From Oceanobacillus sojae (GTDB lineage Bacteria; Bacillota; Bacilli; Bacillales; Amphibacillaceae), in NCBI RefSeq assembly GCF_007991515.1, contig NZ_BJYM01000006.1, forward strand, positions 62,001-126,000: a stretch of DNA of 64,000 nt, read 5' to 3'. The notes under the pieces are model-generated. The model was not told the DNA's origin, did no database searches, and was given only the letters and a program-made list of their open reading frames with translations. Both the position numbers and the translations under genes were made by a program. Within the stretch, counting starts at the first letter, position 1, and each line of letters starts with the position of its first letter. Of this stretch, positions 25,710 through 34,562 are shown piece after piece.

Positions 25710-26759
25710 ATGGTAAGTATGCTTGATTATATTTATGAAGAACAAGTAACTTTGGAAAAAATAATAAAAGAATTTGACTTTAATTTGCCGGAGTTAAAAG
25801 ATGTTACACATTGTCTTATTCTAGCAACTGGATCTTCTTATAACGCATCCCTTGCAGCAAAATACTATATGGAGTCTACAGGAGATATGTATATAGATAT
25901 ACAAGAACCATTTGATTTCTTGCATTACGGCAAAGTTGACCCTAAATTTGATTTAGTTATTGCTGTTTCACAGAGCGGGAAAAGTACATCAACGATTCAT
26001 GCTGTTGAAAAGATAACGCAGTTTCAAAAAATAAAGACGATTACTTTGACTAGTGATAGTGAAAGTCCAATTACTAAGGTTGCGAATCACATGCTTAATC
26101 TGAATATGGGAATGGAAAAAGTTGGTTTTGTAACAAAAGGTTATTCAGCCACTGTCCTAAATTTGATGTTATTGTCTCTAGCCATCGCTTCACAATCTCA
26201 TCGAATGGATGAAAAGGTTCTGGAAAAAGAGAAAGAAAATCTTTGTAAAGCTGTTTACAGTATTAATAAAATTATAGATAAAACAGCAAAATTCTTTGAG
26301 AATAAAAAAGCCGAATTAAAGGAAAGCAATCGATTTCTTGCGATTGGTTATGGGCCAAACTGGGGAACAGCAAAAGAATTTGAAACTAAATTTACTGAAA
26401 CAGTTCGAAAACCATCTCAAGGATTTGAATTAGAGGCCTATATGCATGGTCCTTATTTAGAAGCAAATGAAACGCACAGTATATTTTTTGTTGAAACAGA
26501 TAGTGCTATTTTATCTCGCTCAAAAGCGCTAAGAGGCTATATGGAGAGTCATGTGAAACGATGTTATGTCATTTCTACCCAAAGTGCAGGAGGAGAAGAT
26601 GAGCTGGCTTTAGATTTAGATGTAAGTGAGAAGATTAGTCCATTGCTATTAGTAATCCCTTTCCAATATTTTGCCTATCAAATAGCGACGATACAAGGGA
26701 TTGATTTAGGGCAAAGAATATTTGATGATTTTGATCAAGTACTTCAAAGTAAAATTTAA
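25710..26759 (+). CDS. SIS-domain sugar-amine deglycase (gfrE-like)
   Basis: A 349-residue protein with two SIS domains of the GlmS/FrlB group. The sugar-phosphate binding ATGSSYNAS is near 38, AVSQSGKSTST near 88, and FELEAYMHGPYLE near 244 carries the acidic and His residues used by deglycases. In the Salmonella gfr operon the protein in this position hydrolyses glucoselysine-6-phosphate to glucose-6-phosphate and lysine; the same role is inferred here from context. AGGAGGAAATGAA precedes the ATG. Exact substrate not proven. Confidence 0.82.
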   Translation: MVSMLDYIYEEQVTLEKIIKEFDFNLPELKDVTHCLILATGSSYNASLAAKYYMESTGDMYIDIQEPFDFLHYGKVDPKFDLVIAVSQSGKSTSTIHAVEKITQFQKIKTITLTSDSESPITKVANHMLNLNMGMEKVGFVTKGYSATVLNLMLLSLAIASQSHRMDEKVLEKEKENLCKAVYSINKIIDKTAKFFENKKAELKESNRFLAIGYGPNWGTAKEFETKFTETVRKPSQGFELEAYMHGPYLEANETHSIFFVETDSAILSRSKALRGYMESHVKRCYVISTQSAGGEDELALDLDVSEKISPLLLVIPFQYFAYQIATIQGIDLGQRIFDDFDQVLQSKI

Positions 26760-26775
26760 GAAAAGAGGGATAGAT

Positions 26776-27771
26776 ATGTTGAAATTTGATGAACAAAAAC
26801 AAATTGAAAGCGTTAGCGGAGCTATTGCATTAAAAAATGAGATAGAACATATCATAGATGAGGTTTACGACAGAGGTTTTGATAATATTTATTATTTGGG
26901 CATTGGGGGCACGTATGCATCCAGTATGCAAGCTGTGACTTATATTAACGGAAAAAGCAGCTTGCCGGTGTTTGTCCAGCATGCTGCAGAATATTATACA
27001 ACTGGAAACAAAAGACTGACAGAGAAATCTATAGTGATATTGTCTTCTGTAACAGGATCAACGCAAGAAGTGGTGAAAGCAATCAAAATGATAAAAGAAC
27101 TAGGTTCAACGATTATTGCGTTTGTAGATGAACCGAATACTCCCTTAGCAGAAACGGGAGATTACGTTATCTCTTATCCGGGAAATGAGCAGTTAAAATA
27201 TTTTATGGCTGCCGACCGCTTCATGTATCGTAATGGTGAATTTCCAGATTATGAAGCTTATTATAAAGAATTAGAAGAGCATTTGGCTGTTGCTTTAGTA
27301 GAGGTAGAAAAGTCTGCTGATAATTTTGGATTTGAATTTGCTGAAAAGCATCGTCATGATGCGATGCACTATTTCATCGGTGCAGGTAATCAATGGGGAG
27401 CAGTATATTCCTATGCAATGTGTTATTGGGAAGAACAAAGCTGGTTACGTTCTAAATCTATTCACGCCGCTGAGTTTTTACATGGTACATTAGAAATTGT
27501 AGATGAAAATACACCAGTAACCCTGTTTATTGGAGAAGACGAACAGCGTGAATTAGCAGAGAGAGTAGGTAATCTCTTGCCGCGAATTTGTGGTAATTAT
27601 ACAATCATCGATTCAAAAGACTATGAATTACCAGGTATTAGCGATAAATACCGTGGTAGATTATCGTATTTTATTATGCATGCGGTAACTCAAAGAATAG
27701 ATGCCCATGTTGAGAAGTTAAACTGCCATCCATTAGAAATACGCCGTTATTACCGTCAGTTCGATTATTAG
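26776..27771 (+). CDS. SIS-domain fructoselysine-6-phosphate deglycase (FrlB/GfrF-like)
   Basis: A 331-residue SIS protein closely resembling FrlB. LGIGGTYASSMQAVTYI near 41, LSSVTGSTQEVVKAI near 89, HAAEFLHGTLEI near 229 (catalytic Glu/His region), and the C-terminal HPLEIRRYYR. FrlB-type enzymes split fructoselysine-6-phosphate into glucose-6-phosphate and lysine. ATG 26776 follows AAGAGGGATAGAT, and the in-frame upstream extension only overlaps the previous gene. Last gene of the operon, ending at a strong terminator. Confidence 0.87.
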   Translation: MLKFDEQKQIESVSGAIALKNEIEHIIDEVYDRGFDNIYYLGIGGTYASSMQAVTYINGKSSLPVFVQHAAEYYTTGNKRLTEKSIVILSSVTGSTQEVVKAIKMIKELGSTIIAFVDEPNTPLAETGDYVISYPGNEQLKYFMAADRFMYRNGEFPDYEAYYKELEEHLAVALVEVEKSADNFGFEFAEKHRHDAMHYFIGAGNQWGAVYSYAMCYWEEQSWLRSKSIHAAEFLHGTLEIVDENTPVTLFIGEDEQRELAERVGNLLPRICGNYTIIDSKDYELPGISDKYRGRLSYFIMHAVTQRIDAHVEKLNCHPLEIRRYYRQFDY

Positions 27772-27789
27772 TGTTAAAAAATTATAATT

Positions 27790-27834
27790 AAAAGCATATA
27801 ATTGGATAATTTCTATCTGATTATATGCTTTTTG
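27790..27834 (+). terminator. Terminator of the gfr-like operon
   Basis: Thirteen-base perfect stem AAAAGCATATAAT / ATTATATGCTTTT with a 17-nt loop and trailing T residues. Confidence 0.85.
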
Positions 27835-27932
27835 TTAAATGAAATAATTAATGCACTAGCTATACTGGAAATAGAGTAAGCATTAGTGATACACCGATCA
27901 TAAAACTTTCGCCTCTTTCTTGCTTGACACTA

Positions 27933-27975
27933 CATTTCTCCTGGACAACCCTATAAGGGCTGTCCAGGAGAAATG
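27933..27975. repeat. 43-nt near-perfect palindrome without a T tract
   Basis: CATTTCTCCTGGACA and TGTCCAGGAGAAATG pair perfectly, and the interior contains CCCT-ATA-AGGG. Neither side has a U-run, so it does not look like a simple terminator. It lies in the 27772-28098 gap between the gfr-like operon and the convergent dehydrogenase genes. The rest of that gap shows nothing clear. Confidence 0.75.
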
Positions 27976-28098
27976 AAACCTAAAGTGGAAATTGAATTAA
28001 GATTATCTTCATAGCAGTGAATCAAAGAAGATACACTGCCATTATCTGTCTTTTTACTTTGACTAGTTATCTCTCACCCCAAAAATAATATCCATTTA

Positions 28099-29094
28099 CT
28101 ATTCAATAGTAATTTTCTCTCCTTGTTTATCAGAAAGATAAGCCGCCTCATTAAGCAAGGTTAACGAAATTATGTCTTCCTTGGTAATAGAAGGAGCCGT
28201 ACCATTTTGAATTAAGTGAACCCATTGCTCCATCGCTGTAGGTAAGCTTTCAGGTAATACTTCCGGTTCGGACCATTCATTTTTATTTAAGTGTGTACTT
28301 TTGATACGTACCTTGGAGTCTTCAATCAATAAACATCCCTGTGTCCCGTATAATTCTAATTGAAAAGGGCTTCCATAAGAATTGAATCCAGTTTCAAGTA
28401 CGCCGATTGCTCCGCTTTTATATTGTGTAACAACAACAGCGTTGTCTTCTACGTTATGTTTTAATGATGAATGCAGGCTGGAATAAACGTTTGCTAAAGG
28501 TCCAGCTAAACGGTTGGTCAGATAGATGGGATGGGCGCCTAAGTCAATCAAAGCACCGCCTCCGCAATCATCTTTATCATAAAAATGACTTGGAAGCCAG
28601 CCATTAGGATGGGTTTCTGTTGAAACAGATCCATTATGAGCTAATCTGCAGCGGATGCTGGTTAGATTTCCTAACCAGCCTTTTTTGAATGCTTCTTCTG
28701 CGTAAAGGAAATAAGACTCTGTAAGTCTTGGCAGGGATACCATGAGTTTTACATTTTCTTTTTCTATCGTTTCATATATTTTTTTGCAGTCTTCCACGGT
28801 GAATGCTAATACTTTTTCTGTGAAAATATGTTTTTTATGTGCTGCCGCTTTTTGAATAATTTCTGTATGCCATTTCGTTGGTGTATTGATAATGACGGCA
28901 TCAATATGAGGATCATTTAAAACGGTATCCAGATTTTCTTCGAATGGAACTTCCCATTTATCTGCCCATTCTTTCCCGCGGCGAGTGTCTTCATCCCAAA
29001 TACAAGCGAGGGAAAGCTGCTTATTTTCTTGAACCTGCTGCGCATAATCCTCTGCATGGACATGCCATTTACTAAGTAAAGCAACGTTAATCAT
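28099..29094 (-). CDS. Gfo/Idh/MocA-family oxidoreductase
   Basis: A 331-residue NAD(P)-dependent sugar or cyclitol dehydrogenase. The N-terminal Rossmann domain starts VALLSKWHVHAEDYAQ, without the usual GxGxxG, and TEKVLAFTVEDC near 93 replaces the common EKP motif with EKV. The C-terminal domain contains DDCGGGALIDLGAHPIYL near 173-190. AAGGAGGAAAACACAT precedes the ATG. Last of three same-family genes on this strand, divergent from a peptide-type ABC importer. It oxidises or reduces a sugar-like compound; the substrate is not evident. Confidence 0.88.
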   Translation of the reverse strand: MINVALLSKWHVHAEDYAQQVQENKQLSLACIWDEDTRRGKEWADKWEVPFEENLDTVLNDPHIDAVIINTPTKWHTEIIQKAAAHKKHIFTEKVLAFTVEDCKKIYETIEKENVKLMVSLPRLTESYFLYAEEAFKKGWLGNLTSIRCRLAHNGSVSTETHPNGWLPSHFYDKDDCGGGALIDLGAHPIYLTNRLAGPLANVYSSLHSSLKHNVEDNAVVVTQYKSGAIGVLETGFNSYGSPFQLELYGTQGCLLIEDSKVRIKSTHLNKNEWSEPEVLPESLPTAMEQWVHLIQNGTAPSITKEDIISLTLLNEAAYLSDKQGEKITIE

Positions 29095-29118
29095 ATGTGT
29101 TTTCCTCCTTTTTAAACA

Positions 29119-30255
29119 TTAATTGATGTAATCAGATAGTTTGACCCATTTTTTTAATCGATGAGATTCTTCTACAGCGTGTATGACAAGCTGATTGAGA
29201 TAACCATCCTTGAAATTTGGTACTTCTAATGTTTTATTTTTAATCGAATCCATCATTGTTTTTATGAGATTGATAAATGTGTGTTCGTATCCGAGAATAT
29301 GACCTGGAGGCCAGTAATTTTCTCCGTACGGGTAGACTTCTCCAGTACAGTTTATGGTACGGAATCCTTGAAGCTCTGCACTATCATTCTCCAGGTAAAC
29401 ATGTAAATGATTCATATTTTCAAGATCCCATCGAATAGATCCTTTTTCTCCGTTTATTTCAATTCTGTTGCCGTTTCGATTTCCCGTGGCAAAGCGGGAT
29501 GCCTCGAAAACTCCTAAGGCTCCATTTTCAAATTTCGTTGTGAAAATAGAAGCGTCGTCCACAGTTACAAGTTCCTTTTCATCTGTGTTTTCTGCTGCAC
29601 TTGGTCTTTCTTTGATGAAGGTTTCTAATAACCCGGAAACCTCAGAAATTTCACTGACCAGGAATCTGGCTAAATCAATGATATGGCTGCCGATGTCCCC
29701 AAGAGCACCAGATCCTGTTCTTTCTTTTTGGAGTCTCCAGGTAACTGGTGCAGATGGGTCAATCAACCAATCTTGCAGGTAAACAGCGCGTATATGATAA
29801 ATTTTTCCTAGCTGTCCTTCCTCTATCATCTTTTTTGCAAGTTGTATTGCTGGAGCAAATCGGTAATTGTGACAGACCATGTGCATGACACCAGCCTTTT
29901 CAACTGCTTCAAGCATCCTTTTGGCGTCCTCTAAAGTCGTAGCTAAGGGTTTTTCACAGATGACGTGTTTTCCTGCTTCAGCAGCTGCAATTGCTATTTC
30001 AGCATGTGTATGATTTGGTGACACAATATCGATTAAATCGATATCTTCCCGTTGAATCATTTTTTCCCATTCTGTTTCAGAAGAAGACCAGCCCATTTCT
30101 GAAGCTGCCCGGCTGACGTTTTGTGAATTTCTTCCGCAAAGAGTTTGCAGAACAGGACGTGTCGTATTTTTAAAGTAAAAAGGGATATTGCGATAAGCGA
30201 TACTATGTGCTCTTCCCATAAACTGATAACCTATCATTCCAACTCGGATACTCAT
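29119..30255 (-). CDS. Gfo/Idh/MocA-family oxidoreductase
   Basis: A 378-residue member with a Rossmann domain (IRVGMIGYQFMGRAHSIAY), the catalytic-lysine block VICEKPLATTLEDAK near 95, and a C-terminal domain with SGALGDIGSHIIDLARF. AAGAAGAGGTGAAATAC fixes the ATG at 30255; the longer in-frame extension overlaps the next gene and is unlikely. It is the middle gene of three. GDIGSH carries the conserved Asp/His pair used in proton transfer. Related to levoglucosan and inositol dehydrogenases in architecture, with unknown substrate. Confidence 0.9.
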   Translation of the reverse strand: MSIRVGMIGYQFMGRAHSIAYRNIPFYFKNTTRPVLQTLCGRNSQNVSRAASEMGWSSSETEWEKMIQREDIDLIDIVSPNHTHAEIAIAAAEAGKHVICEKPLATTLEDAKRMLEAVEKAGVMHMVCHNYRFAPAIQLAKKMIEEGQLGKIYHIRAVYLQDWLIDPSAPVTWRLQKERTGSGALGDIGSHIIDLARFLVSEISEVSGLLETFIKERPSAAENTDEKELVTVDDASIFTTKFENGALGVFEASRFATGNRNGNRIEINGEKGSIRWDLENMNHLHVYLENDSAELQGFRTINCTGEVYPYGENYWPPGHILGYEHTFINLIKTMMDSIKNKTLEVPNFKDGYLNQLVIHAVEESHRLKKWVKLSDYIN

Positions 30256-30304
30256 GTATTTCACCTCTTCTTTGAAATAATGAAAAAACGATAGTATTAG
30301 ATGA

Positions 30305-31408
30305 CTATATCTTGGCAGGACGCAATTCGGGAATTGAAATAGATACTTCTTTTCCGGCTTCGGCAGATCGTAATATTCCGTCAATAATCGCCTGATTGAT
30401 TAAAATTTGTTCTGCTGGAATCGGAGCGATGTTCTTTCCTTCCTGAATGGCTTTGACAAATGCTCTTACTTTTTCATAAAAGATATTTAGATTGTGTTTT
30501 TTAACAGGAATTGATGTGTCAACATGCTGTCCTATTACATCATGGAAGAGATCGATGGAACCGATTCCTCCATCCCATACACCGCTCCAGGGCCCTTGAC
30601 CTGCCGGTGTCAGTTTCAGCCCGGCATTGGTCCCTAAGAACAGAGTTGGTCCTAATGTATCCATATGCATTGCCCAGGAAACTTTAAAATTAATTACTTT
30701 TCCACCCTCTAAACGAATGAGGGCAATGCCGAAGTCTTCCACCTCAAAATTCTCAGCCTCGGGATGATGGTCCGGATTTGTACCAAACAAATTTGATGTG
30801 TAAGCGGAGACAGAGATTGGTTTTGGATAGCCTAATGTATTTAATGCTAAGTCCAGCGAGTAACAGCCGATATCTGCCATCGCGCCGGCACCGGCTAATG
30901 CCTTTTTAATAAAAGTTCCTTGTGGCATTCCCCGGCGCCGGCCTCCGCCGGTTTGAACGTAATAAACATTTCCTAATTCTCCGGAGCTTACAATTTCTTT
31001 TACCAATTGCATATTCGGATCATATCTTGGCTGAAAACCGACAGTCAGCATTTTATTCATCTTCAAGGATGTCTCCACCATATCTATTCCCTGTTCCAAC
31101 GTGATAGACAATGGTTTTTCTACAAGCACATGTTTTCCAGCCAGTAGAGAATCTACACTTGTTTTATGGTGGGCAACATTTGGTGTGCAAACGCTTACTC
31201 CGTCGAGGTCTAATTCTAATAATTCTTGATGATCTTCAAAGGGTACTGCATTTTTTAATTCAAGTCTTTGGATAAATTCCGCTGCTTTACCCGGAACTAA
31301 ATCCGCTACGGCCACTATTTCCACATCACTCATTTTTTTATAGCATTGAGCGTGTGCATTGGCAATGCCGCCGCTACCGATTATTCCAATTTTAACAGTT
31401 TGTGTCAT
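30305..31408 (-). CDS. Gfo/Idh/MocA-family oxidoreductase
   Basis: A 367-residue member. GIIGSGGIANAHAQCY is the dinucleotide-binding loop and VLVEKPLSITLEQ near 95 the catalytic EKP block. AGAMADIGCYSLDLALNTLG near 175 has Cys in place of the usual His of the DxGxH motif, so the catalytic dyad may differ from the neighbouring paralogue. A GAAGGTGGAATAGTT leader precedes the ATG. It is the first gene of the trio, and its promoter faces that of the ABC importer across a 216-bp region with a palindromic operator candidate. Confidence 0.9.
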   Translation of the reverse strand: MTQTVKIGIIGSGGIANAHAQCYKKMSDVEIVAVADLVPGKAAEFIQRLELKNAVPFEDHQELLELDLDGVSVCTPNVAHHKTSVDSLLAGKHVLVEKPLSITLEQGIDMVETSLKMNKMLTVGFQPRYDPNMQLVKEIVSSGELGNVYYVQTGGGRRRGMPQGTFIKKALAGAGAMADIGCYSLDLALNTLGYPKPISVSAYTSNLFGTNPDHHPEAENFEVEDFGIALIRLEGGKVINFKVSWAMHMDTLGPTLFLGTNAGLKLTPAGQGPWSGVWDGGIGSIDLFHDVIGQHVDTSIPVKKHNLNIFYEKVRAFVKAIQEGKNIAPIPAEQILINQAIIDGILRSAEAGKEVSISIPELRPAKI

Positions 31409-31449
31409 AACTATTCCACCTTCACAAAAAATTTAATCTATTATTAAAT

Positions 31450-31478
31450 ATACTAAATATACATACTTAGTATGTCAA
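31450..31478 (-). promoter_or_regulatory. Promoter of the dehydrogenase genes with palindromic operator
   Basis: On the minus strand TTGACA (31478-31473) and TAGTAT (31455-31450) are 17 bp apart. The palindrome ACATACTTAGTATGT (31461-31475) fills the spacer and overlaps the -35, a good position for a repressor. Confidence 0.6.
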
Positions 31479-31535
31479 CATTTATATTTTTGAAAATTTA
31501 AAATATGAAATTTATAATTATATAAAAAATATATA

Positions 31536-31565
31536 TTGACATTCGTTGAAATATCTCACTATAAT
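31536..31565 (+). promoter_or_regulatory. SigA-type promoter of the ABC importer operon
   Basis: TTGACA (31536-31541) and TATAAT (31560-31565), 18-bp spacer, 59 bp upstream of the ATP-binding protein gene. Confidence 0.65.
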
Positions 31566-31624
31566 GATGATAATTAGAATTTATTAAAAAATCTAAAAAA
31601 TATAAAAGGAGATTAAAATTTGAT

Positions 31625-32665
31625 ATGTCAAATGATGATATATTATTACAAGTTGAAGATTTGACCACTTCCTTCCGGATAGATGACCAATATTATCCGG
31701 CGAATGACCATATTAATTTAGATGTATATGAGAATGAAATAGTGGCAATTGTTGGCGAATCAGGATGCGGAAAATCTGCTTTTGGACATTCCATTATGGG
31801 GATGCATAGTCAAGAACAAACGAAAATCAGTGGAAAGATTCATTTCAAAGGGGCGGATCTATTATCTTATTCAAACACTCAATTGAATAAAGTTCGCGGT
31901 AAAGAAATTAGTATGATTTTTCAAGATCCTTTAACTGCATTAAACCCTTTAATGATTGTAGGAAAGCAAATTGAAGAGGGAATGAAATACCACACGAAAT
32001 TATCCAAAAACAAACGAAAACAAAAAGCGATAGAAATTCTTAGTGAGGTGAAAATTCCGCAGCCGGAAAGAGTATATTCACAATACCCCCATGAATTATC
32101 CGGAGGGATGCGGCAGCGGATTGTTATTGCGATTGCAATCGCCTGTGAGCCCTCTCTGATTATCGCTGATGAACCCACGACCGCGTTGGATGTTACCATT
32201 CAAGCACGAATTATCGATTTATTAAAAGAATTAAAAAGGCGAATGAAGACAAGCATTATTTTGATTACACATGATTTAGGTGTTGTGTCAGAAATGGCTG
32301 ATCGTATAGCTGTGATGTATACTGGAGAATTTGTAGAAATAGGAGAGACGAAGAATTTTCTGAAAAACCCGCTGCATCCTTATTCCAAATCATTGTTGCA
32401 TTCACTTCCTTCCAAAAACAACCAGGGTGAAAAATTACACGTTATTAAAGGCGTTGTTCCATCATTGAACCATCTTCAAAGACAGGGCTGCCGCTTTAAG
32501 CCTCGAATGAGCGGCACAGATGATTCTATTCACGAAGAAACACCAACGTTAAGAGAAGTTGAAAAAGGTCATTGGGTCCGGTGCACATGCTATAAACATT
32601 TTCAAATTGATAATCATAATCAAGTGGTGGAGGGGGAGAAGGATGACGTTTTTCAAGGTCAATAA
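31625..32665 (+). CDS. Opp/Dpp-type ABC transporter ATP-binding protein (DppD-like)
   Basis: A 346-residue ATPase of the peptide/nickel ABC family. Walker A GESGCGKSA near 50, signature LSGGMRQR near 158, Walker B SLIIADEPTTALD near 178. The C-terminal oligo_HPY region (HPYSKSLL near 257, and RQGCRFKPRM near 289 with a single Cys of the iron-sulfur-type motif) is present. It powers uptake together with the second ATPase, two permeases and a lipoprotein downstream. Some Opp-like systems import oligosaccharides. The neighbouring dehydrogenases suggest a sugar-like or sugar-amino-acid substrate (inference). Confidence 0.93.
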   Translation: MSNDDILLQVEDLTTSFRIDDQYYPANDHINLDVYENEIVAIVGESGCGKSAFGHSIMGMHSQEQTKISGKIHFKGADLLSYSNTQLNKVRGKEISMIFQDPLTALNPLMIVGKQIEEGMKYHTKLSKNKRKQKAIEILSEVKIPQPERVYSQYPHELSGGMRQRIVIAIAIACEPSLIIADEPTTALDVTIQARIIDLLKELKRRMKTSIILITHDLGVVSEMADRIAVMYTGEFVEIGETKNFLKNPLHPYSKSLLHSLPSKNNQGEKLHVIKGVVPSLNHLQRQGCRFKPRMSGTDDSIHEETPTLREVEKGHWVRCTCYKHFQIDNHNQVVEGEKDDVFQGQ

Positions 32666-33569
32666 TTTAAAGGTTTACTATCCTATCCGTGGAGGCATTT
32701 TTCGCAGAGTTGTCAATCATGTGAAAGCAGTGGATAATATCAATTTTGAATTGAAGCGGGGCGAGACATATGCGTTAGTAGGTGAATCGGGATGCGGAAA
32801 AACAACAACCGGCAGAACAGTTGTCGGGTTAACAAAGGCTACCTCCGGGGAGGTTATATTTAATAATTTGGATTTGACAAAATGTAACCGCAAACAAATT
32901 AGGGAAACCAGAAGAGAGATACAAATGGTATTTCAAGATCCTTATTCTTCTTTAAATCCGAAAAAGACCGTCTATGATATCGTCGCTGAGCCGCTTCGGA
33001 ACTTTGAGAACCTGTCGAAATCGGAAGAGAGGGAGCAGGTGGAATACTTTATGTGGAAAGTGGGAATGAGCAGAGATTCTTTGTTTAAATATCCTCATCA
33101 GTTCTCAGGAGGACAGCGGCAGCGGGTAGGTATTGCCAGGGCATTAACATTAAAGCCTAAAATAATCATCGCTGACGAGCCTGTCTCTGCGCTGGATGCT
33201 TCTGTACAGGCACAAGTACTTAACTTTATGCAGGACATACAGGAGGAATTTGGCCTTACTTATCTTTTTATCAGCCATGATTTAGGGATAGTCAGGCATA
33301 TGTGTAATCGAATCGGCATTATGTACAAAGGAAAATTTGTAGAAGAAGGTACAAGAGAAGATATCTATGAAAATCCGCAGCATATTTATACCAGACGCCT
33401 AATTGCTTCTATACCTGAATTGGATACAGATCAGCATCAGAATAGTGAATTGCTTCGAAAAAATATTGAGGAAGAATATCAAAAGGAAAATGATAAATAT
33501 TTTAATGAAGATGGAAGCGTAATGGATTTAAAGCCTGTATCAGATACCCATTTTGCAGCATTACGCTAA
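32643..33569 (+). CDS. Opp/Dpp-type ABC transporter ATP-binding protein (DppF-like)
   Basis: A 308-residue second ATPase. Walker A VGESGCGKTT near 47, signature FSGGQRQR near 154, Walker B IIIADEPVSALD near 173. ATG 32643 has GGTGGAGGGGGAGAAGG upstream and overlaps the previous gene by 23 bp. The in-frame extension to 32559 lies inside the DppD-like gene and is rejected. Works as a heterodimer with the DppD-like protein. Confidence 0.93.
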   Translation: MTFFKVNNLKVYYPIRGGIFRRVVNHVKAVDNINFELKRGETYALVGESGCGKTTTGRTVVGLTKATSGEVIFNNLDLTKCNRKQIRETRREIQMVFQDPYSSLNPKKTVYDIVAEPLRNFENLSKSEEREQVEYFMWKVGMSRDSLFKYPHQFSGGQRQRVGIARALTLKPKIIIADEPVSALDASVQAQVLNFMQDIQEEFGLTYLFISHDLGIVRHMCNRIGIMYKGKFVEEGTREDIYENPQHIYTRRLIASIPELDTDQHQNSELLRKNIEEEYQKENDKYFNEDGSVMDLKPVSDTHFAALR

Positions 33570-33582
33570 GGGGGGCTTGAAA

Positions 33583-34548
33583 ATGTGGAAATTTGTTGTT
33601 CGCAGGATATTAATTATGATACCCCAGTTGGTTGTTTTAAGTGTCCTGGTATTTATCCTGGCAAAGGTGATGCCTGGAGATGCTTTATCCGGCTTGGTGG
33701 AAACTCCGGGTGTTGATTCATCAACGATTGAAGATATGAGGACAAATCTGGGAATTAACGATCCAGTCCATGTTCAATATTTAAATTGGATCAAAGGATT
33801 GTCCCAAGGTGATTTAGGTACGTCCTATATTCATCAGCGCCCTGTTTTGGAATTATTAGAAGCGAGGCTTTGGAATACGGTATATTTGTCAGCCGCAATT
33901 TTATTTTTAACGTATCTTATCGCTATCCCACTTGGTATTACTGCAGGAAGGTTTCATGATTCTTTGGTAGATAAGCTGATTGTCGGTTACAACTATGTCA
34001 CCTATGCGACTCCTTTATTTATATTTGCATTATTAATGTTGTTTGTATTCGGGTTTCAATTACAGTGGTTCCCTACTGGAGGCAGCACCGATATTAATTT
34101 GGAGCCTGAAACATTCAGCTACTATATGGATAAGATTTATCATTTACTTTTACCTGCTTTATCCGGCGCTTTATTAGCGACCGTTGGAACGATTCAGTAT
34201 TTACGAAACGAAATTATAGATACGAAAATGAAGGATTTTATCAAAACAGCAAAATCCAAAGGAGTTCCAGAAGCAAAGATATATTCGCATCACATCCTTC
34301 GTAATTCTTTTTTACCCATCGCAGCATTTTTAGGGTATGAAATTACAGGATTAATTACTGGTTCTATCTTTTTAGAGAGTATATTCAGCTATCCGGGAAT
34401 TGGACAGTTGTTTCTGCAATCTATATCACAAAGAGACTTCAGTGTGGTAACTGCACTGGTAATGGTAACAGGGGTAGCGACGCTAATCGGTACACTGTTA
34501 TCGGATATCATATTGAGTTTGGTTGATCCGAGAATCCGGGTGGAATAA
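33583..34548 (+). CDS. Opp/Dpp-type ABC transporter permease (DppB-like)
   Basis: A 321-residue inner subunit with six membrane segments. MWKFVVRRILIMIPQLVVLS is the canonical N-terminal segment of DppB/OppB, and the EAA-type loop lies near 215 (TAKSKGVPEAKIYSHHILRN). An AGGGGGGCTTGAAA leader fixes ATG 33583. Overlaps no other gene after this start is chosen (13-bp gap from the DppF-like stop). Confidence 0.92.
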   Translation: MWKFVVRRILIMIPQLVVLSVLVFILAKVMPGDALSGLVETPGVDSSTIEDMRTNLGINDPVHVQYLNWIKGLSQGDLGTSYIHQRPVLELLEARLWNTVYLSAAILFLTYLIAIPLGITAGRFHDSLVDKLIVGYNYVTYATPLFIFALLMLFVFGFQLQWFPTGGSTDINLEPETFSYYMDKIYHLLLPALSGALLATVGTIQYLRNEIIDTKMKDFIKTAKSKGVPEAKIYSHHILRNSFLPIAAFLGYEITGLITGSIFLESIFSYPGIGQLFLQSISQRDFSVVTALVMVTGVATLIGTLLSDIILSLVDPRIRVE

Positions 34549-34562
34549 AGAGGAGGGATAAA

